Positions 56,029 through 64,000 of a DNA stretch of 64,000 bases are shown piece after piece; position 1 is the first letter of the stretch, and each line of letters starts with the position of its first letter. Location: assembly GCA_009193035.1 (NCBI GenBank), contig SWDT01000129.1, positions 186,001 to 250,000 of the forward strand. Direction: 5' to 3'. The position numbers and the translations under genes were made by a program. Under the pieces are notes generated by a model. The model was given only the letters and a program-made list of their open reading frames with translations. It was not told the origin of the DNA and made no database searches. This DNA is from Halicephalobus mephisto. Taxonomy: Eukaryota; Nematoda; Chromadorea; Rhabditida; Panagrolaimidae.

Positions 56029-59000
56029 TTAAACCGTCATGTTGTCAGAGGTGTCTTCAATTTTCCATCGCTTCAAGTACTTAAGAAATGTCTGAAAATC
56101 CACAAAGATGAAAATTAAAAGAAAATCTGGCTTACTTGTTCCTTTGACGTGAATCTCCATGCAATTAGAATAATTATTAATAGTAATATTCCAGCGGCAC
56201 AAATTGACGCTAAAACAACTTCAAGTCCTATGCCTTTTTGGATTTCTACAGATGATATAACCTGGAAAAATATAAAAAATAATTTTAAAAAATCAAGAAA
56301 ATTAAAAATAATTTTAAACAAATTAATGTAAAAAAGTTGATCTTAAGCACAATGAACTTGAAAATGTGGTCCCGGAACGGAAAATTCTGAATATCACTTA
56401 CGCTACTGTAGTCGGAAATAGCTGTGTTATGTTAATTTTTACTTTTTTCGTTATTTTTACTTTTTCGTTATTTTTATTTTTTTCGTTATTTTTATTTTTT
56501 TCGTTATTTTTGTTTTTATTTTTGATTTTCTTATACTAACTTATTCTACCTATCTTCCATACGGTCTCACAACGAAAAATCCTAAATATTAGTCTCCTAC
56601 TATAATCCAAAAAATTACTGTTAATTAGTTTTTTTATTGTTTCTTTCATCTATTTTTTATTTTTTCTGTACTACTTATCCTATTTACCCTCAGTTCGGTT
56701 CTATGATGAAAAATCCTAAATATCAATCAGTTTCCTATCCTGGCCAAAAAAACAACTATTAACTATGTCAATTTTATTTTTGATTTATTACTATTACATG
56801 GTTTACCTATACTATTGTTGATGTTGAATATTCTAAACATTTTGTCCTATTATTCACAGTCGGAATTGCCGACTTTGAACTAATCAGAAAATTAAAAAAA
56901 ATCGAAAATGCTATTTACAATTTGACGCTTACCTTGTACTTGAGCTTTTCACTGAGCATTTCGTGACCGAAGGAATTTAATCTTGTGGCCAGAAACGGTA
57001 AATCTCGGAAATAATCAGGTTTATCTACGTAGAATTGAACCAAGACGTTTTCAGGATCATTTCGGTCTCTAACAACATCGTTGACTTTGACGTCGACTTC
57101 TTGTAACATCCTTTTGGTTCTAATTTTTTCGTCACTAGTCTGATTGAAGAATACACTACTGACTAAGTCCGTCAATCTGTCTTCAATCTCGTTTTTGAAT
57201 AAAGTGCCATTCACCTCCGTACTTCTTTGTACTCTGAGATTTAACTGCATTATTCCTCTTTTCACATCATCACGTAGTCGAACAGGAGTCGAAGTCGAGA
57301 TTAAAAATGTAGCGGTGGAATTTTGCGGGGTAATTGTTGGAGGAGGAGTCGGGAAGTCATCTAGAATGTCATTAATTACTTCTATGTTTGTTATGGTAGC
57401 GGAAATCGGGAAACCTTCGATTACAGGAGGAGTCGGTTCTGTGCCGTATTGTCCGACTATGAAGTTATCCGGATTCGATCCTTCTGGAGGGAAAGGCTCG
57501 TTTGGATGAGGGAAATCTGTTTCGATTTCGTTAGGATTCAGAGGACCGTCGATTTGGGGACTTCCGGTGGAATTAGGAAATCCCTCAGGCTTCAAAGTCG
57601 GGAAATTCGTTTCGAGAGTTATTAGTTCTGGAAAATTCGTCTCAGGAGTCACTTGTCCTGGGGGTACTGTAGCTGATTCATTCTGGACTAGATTGGGAGA
57701 CAATGGAGTCACATCTGTCCCCGACGGATTCGAACCTTCATTTGGATTTACATTTGGAGAAACACCGGCTACCTCGTTAGGGTAGTTGGGTAAACTTGTT
57801 CCGTTCCCAAATGGACCTGAAATAACATTACTGTAAAAATACAAATTCTTCCGCAAAACAGTTCCTATGCGAATTTCTAGGAATTTAGAAATTACAGTAT
57901 CTTGAGATTTTAATTTTAAACAAATTATTTCAGAATCAATATACTGTAGGAACTTCATTACTTTAAAAATGGTCCTGACACGAATTTCTAGAACTTTTTA
58001 GAAATTATAGTATCTTGAAGTTTTGATTTTAAATAAATTATTTCAGAATCAATATACTGTAGGAACTTCATTATTTTAAAAATGGTCCCGACACGAATTT
58101 CTAGAACTTTTTAGGAATTACAGTATCTTGAAGTTTTGATTTCGTAATCTTATGATTTTGGAATTAAAGTTGTAGAATATATTTTTAAATAAATATAGAA
58201 ATTCCTAGATTGGGGTACTTGAACCCCTGTGTATTTTCTATTTTTGATTTTTTAATTTTAAACAATTTTACCGATGTTGCTAAATCGATCAGCAGGTTCC
58301 ACGAATGGAGGCAGCAGGGTCACTGAGGAGATTCCGTCGGTGTTCCCGGAGATGTCCAAGGATATGTTTCCGGTCGAAAGTAGTAAATGAGGAGTTCCAC
58401 CGAGGATTTGAATAAAGTGATGTCCAGCAACGAGATTTGCTTTTGTTAAATTTGTTTTCATTGTTAATTGTGAAAAATTAGAACTTGAATGAATCGATGT
58501 ATCTTGAGACGAATTTCCAGCAATTAAATTTAAAATAAGTTCTCTAGAATCTAATTGAACTTCTGAAGTTCCGGAAACGACAGATTGATTTTCAATTTTT
58601 AATTTTCCGTTTTCGAATTTGTTCATCGTCATTCTGGACAATTGACTTACAGTAATGTCAACATCGGAGGAATTAGGCCTGATTCTAAGTACCGTACTGT
58701 CTTCTGGAGCTCGCACGACCAAATCCGAATCCGTGATGCTCAGGTCGAACGGCGAATAAACTGTTTTCAATTCTACCCTATGGCGTTCCGTCAACAAAAC
58801 CAAAGTTCTGTAATCAGGATCGATGTCTAGTCTAACAGTACCATACAGTAATCCTACTTGAGCACCATCAAGAGCAATTACTATACTGTACTCGTTCGAA
58901 ATTGAAGTTATCACTAGTTGTCTAATTGTGTCCTGGACAACACTCGAGGATATGGTCAGTTTTCGCTCCACTTGGGTTGACCACGTGTTCGCCGTTACAG

Positions 59001-60443
59001 TAGCCCCCCGACCATTCAGGGCTTCCACCTGAGTCGTCGTCGAGACGTCTGAAAGACTCAAATTCACGGCGTTAGTCAAAGCCAAAGATAATTGAGTTTC
59101 TCCATCCGTTTTTCTGTTCGTTGTTTCATTCAACTAAAATAACATTATTACAAAAATCAAAAATTAATTTTTACAAAGTAATCTTAACACGAATTTTTGG
59201 AATTTTCCACTCGAGATCAAATTACAGTGGTGTAAAAATCAAAAATACATTTTTACAAAGTAATCTTGACACGAATTTTCCACTCGAGATCAAATTACAG
59301 TAGTATAAAAATCAAAAATACACTTTTTTTATAAAATGGTCTCAACACGAATTTTTGAAATTTTCCAGTCGAGATTAAATTACAGTAGTATAAAAATCAA
59401 AAATTAATTTTTACAAAGTAATCTTGACACGAATTTTTGAAATTTTCCAGTCGAGATTAAATTACAGTAATACAAAATTGAAAAATTAATTTTTAAAAAA
59501 TAATCTTAACACGAATTTTTGGAATTTTCTATTTGAAACAAATTATACTAATTTTAAAAATAAAATTTTCTGCAAATTTTTAGTTTTCTAGAAAGTTATA
59601 AATTTTAGATTAAAAAATTGTTAAATTTACTATTTTTTCATTTTTTAAAAATTTTTTTGCACAGAATTTTTAAAATTTCAAAAAGTTGTTTTTTAAAATT
59701 AAAAATTAAAACTTACTTGAAGAGATTTTGCGAAACAATAAAATTGAGCACTTTTGAGATTGAATCTCGAAATGGCTTCTTGAGCAGTCAGATTCACGTA
59801 TTCGTCATTGGGGTTGAATCTGAGGAAGGACGAATCTGACCAAATTGCTGAACCGAAATTTGTTTCAAAAAGCTCGATTCTGGATTCCGAAGAGGTGACT
59901 TCAACTCGGTCGGAGATAGTCACATTGGAATCAAACGAATGGACCTAAAAGTTAAATTTAATTAAATTCGAAAAAAAACTTAAAAAATAAGATTTAAAAA
60001 TCTAGTATTTAAAAAATAAAATTTTAAGATTTTAAATTTAAAAATCTAAAATTTAAAAACTTGAAGAAATTAAAAAGTATAAAAATTTCAAAAAAAAAAT
60101 AATTTTTTTTTAAATATAAAAAATAATTTCTTTTTGAAATATGAAAAAAATAATTTTTAAAAAATATTAAAATATAATTTTTAGAAAATAATTAAAAAAT
60201 AATTTTTAGAAAATATTTAAAAAATAATTTTTAGAAAATATTTAAAAAATAATTTTTAGAAAATGTGAAAAATAATTTTTAGAAAATAATTAAAAAATAA
60301 TTTTTAGAAAATAATTAAAAAATAAAAATTTTTACCTGGACATTATCCGAAGGCAATGATTGTCTTTTCCATCTTTTGGAATCTACCCCATCCGAGTATC
60401 CCCAGACTAGGATGAATATCACTAAATATCCTCTGCCAGTCAT
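56029..60443 (-). CDS. Large type I membrane protein, unknown family (6 exons)
   Basis: Minus-strand exons are 60443-60336, 59944-59717, 59133-58272, 57816-56933, 56261-56136 and 56091-56029; phases agree, giving 756 residues. Exon 1 encodes a signal peptide (MTGRGYLVIFILVWGYSDGV) followed by KRWKRQ, a furin-like site. Residues of about 37-400 are rich in beta-strand and N-glycosylation motifs and have hardly any Cys. A Pro/Asn/Thr/Glu-rich mucin-like linker follows (about 400-540, repeats of PNEG, TLETNFP). Next is a 100-residue alpha/beta segment (NEIEDRLTDLVSSVFF ... VNDVVRDRNDPENVLVQFYV) that could be a SEA-like domain. The transmembrane helix is VVLASICAAGILLLIIILIAW. The cytoplasmic tail is short (TFLKYLKRWKIEDTSDNMTV). 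The ending -NMTV might bind a PDZ domain. I do not recognise an orthologue. Confidence 0.82.
56370..56790. repeat. Dispersed CGAAAAATCC / CTGTAGTCGGAAA repeat (intron 4 of the 56029 gene)
   Basis: Three degenerate units near 56380, 56570 and 56700, related to those at 3826-4385 and 52916. A TTTTTCGTTATTTTTA microsatellite lies at 56450-56515. Confidence 0.55.
59196..59530 (-). repeat. GGTCTCGA-type hairpin repeats, minus orientation
   Basis: Five tandem copies, period about 75 bp, in the intron of the large membrane protein gene. On the plus strand they read TCTTGACACGAATTTTTGAAATTTTCCAGTCGAGATTAAATTACAG. Confidence 0.72.
60100..60330. repeat. Tandem AAAAAATAATTTTTAGAAAATA array
   Basis: Six or more copies of a 22-26 bp unit in intron 1 of the 56029 gene, right next to the donor of the signal-peptide exon. 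Confidence 0.75.
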
Positions 60444-60885
60444 ATTTTTTAAATAATCATATTTTTTTAAAAAATAAATTTAATGGCAGTGATTACTGAG
60501 GATGAAGTAGTACAATTCAGAATCTAAAGTAAGACCTCATTTTGATGTTTTTCTTGCGACATTTTTTACTGGCCACTTGGTCAAAGAAAGAAAACAGACG
60601 GTTCTGACCAATGACTCTACCTTCAGGCAGTGGTTCCCTTAGGCAATGGCTCTACCTTCAGCTGGCGACTCCCTTAGGCAGTGGTTCCCTTAGGCAATGG
60701 CTCTACCTTCAAGCAGTGACTCTCTCAGCTGGCGACTCCCTCAGGCAATGGCTCTACCTTCAGAACTGGAAGTATTTCTTTACGTTTCCACAACTACTAA
60801 AAACTCCCCCTTTTTCAAGTATCCATGACAACAGACAAAGTGACCAATATTGAGGTCTCTTAAGCAGTTGACATCGAATTTAAGT
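60444..60885. other. Upstream region with a CTTAGGCAATGG tandem repeat
   Basis: 60440-60600 is the probable promoter of the 60443 gene. 60605-60760 carries about five copies of a mixed unit (GACTCCCTTAGGCAGTGGTTCCC, GGCAATGGCTCTACCTTCAGCTGGC). The ORF across it (SGSLRQWLYLQ repeats) is an artefact. Confidence 0.6.
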
Positions 60886-60889
60886 AAAA

Positions 60890-61620
60890 TTTCCAGTTTG
60901 CATGCAATATTTACCTGTATAATTTAACATCAAAATTAAAATTGCAAATTGCACACAACCTTTAAGCAGGTAAGTCAAAGTCAAACTTTCAGGTTGCTCG
61001 CAACATTCAGACAGATAACTCAATATCAAAGTCTAACCTGCAGGTTGCTTATAACATTGATGCCGATCTATTTTTATATAAGTCAAAGTTAAATCTGCAG
61101 GTTGCGTGCAACGTTTACATAAATAGGTCGACATCAAAGTAAAAATGAAATCTGCAGGTTGCGTGCAACTTTTAAACAGAAAAGTTGACATCAATATCAA
61201 AGTCTAATCTGCAGGTTGTGTGCAATGTTTACATAAATAGGTCGACATCTAAGTTAAAATCAAATCTGCAGGTTGCGTGCAACGTTTATCCAGATAGTTC
61301 GATATCAAAATCTAATCTGCAGGTTGCACGCAACTTTCGAACAGAAAAGTCGACATCAAAGTCAAATCTGCAAATTGCGTGCAATGTTTACATAAATAGG
61401 TCGATATCTAAGTTAAAATCAAATTTTCAAATGGCGTGCAATATTTATCCAGATAGTTCGATATCAAAACCAAATCTGCAGGTTGCGTGCAAGATTGAGA
61501 CAACTTGATCGACATTTATATTGATGTTTGTAAAAATTTTGAAATCGAAATAATACCCACAATTTGCTTGCAATATTTGACCACTTACCTAATTTCGTGT
61601 AAAAATGCAATTTGACTTTA
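60890..61620 (+). repeat. TGCAGGTTGC minisatellite, cluster 4 (largest)
   Basis: About 13 copies of AAATCTGCAGGTTGCGTGCAACGTTTACATAAATAGGTCGACATCAAAGT, period 50-58 bp, with a constant core TGCAGGTTGCGTGCAA. Confidence 0.8.
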
Positions 61621-62006
61621 ATGTCGACAGTTTTACAAAATTCGACAGAGTAACAAATTCCGGAAATTTAAAAGCCACTTAAAATGTAAAATTTAGGACA
61701 AATAACAAACCATAAAAATAAATGACTAATGACAGTGGATATTCGAATAGGATTATGATATCCAACTAAATCCCGAATCTGGATATACTTTGTCGCAAAC
61801 TCTAAAAACTTGTTTCAAATCCGTTTTCAATTTTCAAATTTCCAATATTAAACATAATTTTCGAATTTTTTTTATTAAACAATTTTCGAATTTTTTTATT
61901 AAACAATTTTCAAATTTTCAATATTAAACAATTTTTGAATTTTTTTATTAAATATAATTTTTGAATTTTTTTATTAAACAATTTTTGAATTTTGTTTATT
62001 AAAAAA

Positions 62007-63710
62007 TTAAATTGAATTAGGAGTGATATCGTATACAGAATCATCACCGTAATCTTCTACAGTAATTCTAGGACCTTCAAGTCGTTTGACTTTGAAAAAA
62101 ATAAAAGCTTCAACGAATACTGACAACCTAAAAAAATTTATAAAATTTAAAAAAAAAAATAAAAAATACCACCAAAGTTGTAAAAACAACAGTATACTTA
62201 GAAGACCGACGATGACGACAGCAGAAGGCTTCAGAATCTTCCCCGGTTCAGGCACACTGGATTTCGATTCTTGAATACAATCTTTCAAAATTTTCAAAGT
62301 AATAATAAAAACGAAAATTAAAAATATCTAAAATTTTTCTGATTACTGTAATTTGATTTTTTTCCAAACCTGCCAAAAAATATGCAACAAATAAAAATAC
62401 CGTAATTTCAAGTATCTTCCCAATAGAGTCAGAACAATCACCAAAGTAGACACTATTGTAAAAGATAACGAAATCTGAATAATATCCCGTCCTTTGCCGT
62501 CCAGCAAATCCGTGTAAAATAAAAATCCATTATTTAAAGCCAATTTTGCAGAAACAAAACCAAAAAAACCTGAAAAAGTACAGTAGTAAATCAATATTTT
62601 GTTTTACCAAAGTTCATCGAAATTTAAAACTTCCATCTTGAAATAATATTCATAATTTTTTTCGAATTAACTTATTTTCTAAAACAAAAAAAATTAAAAT
62701 TGTGATTTTAAAAAAATTTCATCGAAATTTAAAATTTCTATATTGAGATAATATTCATAATTTTTTCGAATTAACTTATTTTCTAAAACAAAAAAATTAA
62801 AATTGATTTTTAAAGAAATTCATCGAAATTTAGAATTTCCATCTTGAAATAATATTCATAATTTTTTCAAATTAACTTATTTTTTAAAACAAAAATTAAA
62901 ATTGTGATTTTAAAAAAAGTTCATTAAAATTTAAAATTTCTATATTGAGATAATATTCATAATTTTTTTGAAATTAATTAAATTTACAGAACTTCATATT
63001 TAGATTTTTCGAATCAAGTCCTAACACGAGAAATTCGAATTTTGATAAAAAAAATCAAAATCAAAGTTCAACATAAAAATTCAGACTTTTCGCGTCGAGA
63101 CAGCATTTATAAATTTTCCAAAAATCCATTTTAGGTAAATTAATAATTATAATTTACTCAGTTTTTTCGAATCAAAGAATTTCGTTCTAAAATGTTATTT
63201 TTGATTCAAAAAACTCAAATTATTATTTTAGATCTTTTTCGAAATCCAAAAAATTCATCAATGTTGTCTTAGATCAAAAAGTTCGGATTTGGATTTTGAA
63301 CTTTGATCACAAACTTTGGTAAAATGAAACAGGATTAGTGAACAGACTTAGTAAAATTAATTCGACGACAGAAATAAACAAAACAGCGTCGTTGAGACTG
63401 ACGCAGCCGAGACAGCAACGACGGAAAGTAAACGGATGGAAAACTAGCGGTCTTCTGACGGCAGTTCCTAACTTAGGTCTTCTACGATACGGTATCTCGA
63501 AAGTTTCCGGAATTCCAGATCCCTAAAAATCCGTTTTCTATTCCATCACTACCATCCTTAAACCCTTACCTTCGGAGTACACGGACGAATCCCGAATTTT
63601 CCATGATCTTCTTCGTGAAAACCACTCTCAACTACAGTAGAATTTTCAGAATTCTTTTCTTCCATATTCCGTTTTGTATTTTTTAATTTCGTCAATAACC
63701 AATTTCCCAT
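62007..63710 (-). CDS. Four-pass membrane protein, nematode-type family (5 exons)
   Basis: Minus-strand exons are 63710-63570, 63522-63315, 62569-62401, 62256-62170 and 62127-62007, giving 241 residues. The N-terminus is polar (MGNWLLTKLKNTKRN, GKFGIRPCTPK). RRCCLGCVSLNDAVLFISVVELILL then forms TM1. TM2 is IIQISLSFTIVSTLVIVLTLLGRYL, TM3 is AVVIVGLLSILLFLQLWW, and TM4 is WLSVFVEAFIFFKV. An acidic tail (ITVEDYGDDSVYDITPNSI) closes it. The Cys-Cys-x-Gly-Cys then Val-Ser-Leu pattern before TM1 is, from memory, like a conserved four-pass family of unknown function in nematodes (DUF7027-like). The acceptor of exon 4 (AATCCAG) is not strongly pyrimidine-rich; a different donor for exon 3 at about 62371 also exists but leads to stops. 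The exact join between TM2 and TM3 is therefore the least certain part. Confidence 0.75.
62600..63310. repeat. Tandem repeat in intron 2 of the four-pass gene
   Basis: 62610-62990 holds four copies of about 115 bp (TTCATCGAAATTTAAAATTTCTATATTGAGATAATATTCATAATTTTTTCGAATTAACTTATTTTCTAAAAC). 63000-63310 holds TTCGGATTTTGA / CGCGTCGAGACA-type dispersed repeats. Confidence 0.7.
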
Positions 63711-64000
63711 AAAAATATAAAAATTCTTTCATAAAGATTGTCCAAAACCAAAGACCAGCTTTTTTGAAAAGTTGAGAACCAAAATCGTCGGTAACTAAGT
63801 TGAGTTAAAAATTAAAAAATACAATAAGTTAATTTTCGAAAAAAACAAAAATTTTTCTGGATTTGAGAGACCAAAAAGCTACTCTGACATTTAAACCGGA
63901 AATTGAGTTATTTAAAATATTAAAAATATTTAAAATATTTAAAAATATTAAAAATATTAAAAATATTAAAAATATTAAAAGTATTTAAAATTATTTAAAA
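63711..64000. other. Upstream region of the four-pass membrane gene
   Basis: Unique sequence to about 63900 (likely promoter), then a TATTTAAAAATATTAAAA microsatellite to the window end. Confidence 0.4.

Noticed and set aside
57144..57785. Plus-strand ORFs (121 and 72 codons) over the mucin-like exon
   Set aside because: They are antisense shadows of the Pro/Asn/Thr-rich exon of the minus-strand gene.
53..64000. Bacterial or organelle origin of the window, because of the EF-Tu gene
   Set aside because: The gene has spliceosomal introns and a presequence, and all neighbours are intron-bearing animal genes.

Overview
This window is nuclear DNA from an animal, almost certainly a nematode. It is very AT-rich. 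Its genes are split into short exons by introns with GT...TTTCAG or TTTTAG ends, and long stretches are low-complexity or repetitive. The genes point to nematodes: a degenerin/ENaC channel with the nematode extracellular regulatory domain, a KIN-2-type PKA regulatory subunit, a divergent mitochondrial EF-Tu of the EF-Tu2 type, two Ly-6 modules, and a four-pass membrane protein of a nematode-type family. I cannot name the species. Exon boundaries were inferred by eye from splice sites that keep reading phase; no transcript data were used.

Layout. Positions 53-1931 (minus): mitochondrial EF-Tu, three exons. 2391-3700 (minus): a 131-residue two-pass membrane protein. 4462-4804 (minus): two exons of an unknown small protein. 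5942-9313: a 3.37-kb deleted Polinton/Maverick element with long terminal inverted repeats, a 6-bp target duplication, a broken type B DNA polymerase and an apparently intact seven-exon cargo gene (ubiquitin-like N-terminus plus kinase-like domain). 9320-13833: repeats and gene-poor DNA. 13834-17923 (plus): a nuclear-looking AT-hook, coiled-coil protein. 19196-25589 (minus): a kinesin-8 motor, 12 exons. 25590-37600: a 12-kb gene-poor block of tandem and dispersed repeats. 37708-43555 (plus): PKA regulatory subunit (kin-2), with at least one candidate alternative first exon that would be N-myristoylated. 46624-51501 (plus): a UNC-8/DEL-1-like degenerin. 51777-51848 (minus): a tRNA-Asp-like gene. 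53545-55850 (plus): two consecutive Ly-6 modules that seem to share one signal-peptide exon. 56029-60443 (minus): a 756-residue type I membrane protein of unknown family. 62007-63710 (minus): a four-pass membrane protein.

Most genes are unrelated housekeeping, cytoskeletal or signalling genes and do not form an operon or pathway. The PKA subunit, degenerin channel and Ly-6 proteins could all act in excitable cells, but that is only a loose association. The most unusual locus is the shrunken Polinton, which has lost nearly all its own genes and kept one host-like cargo gene with an open reading frame. The repeat landscape is rich: pogo/Tigger-like MITEs, a MITE with CACAAAAA ends, a short GGTCTCGA hairpin repeat in many copies, a TGCAGGTTGC minisatellite in four clusters, and fold-back elements.
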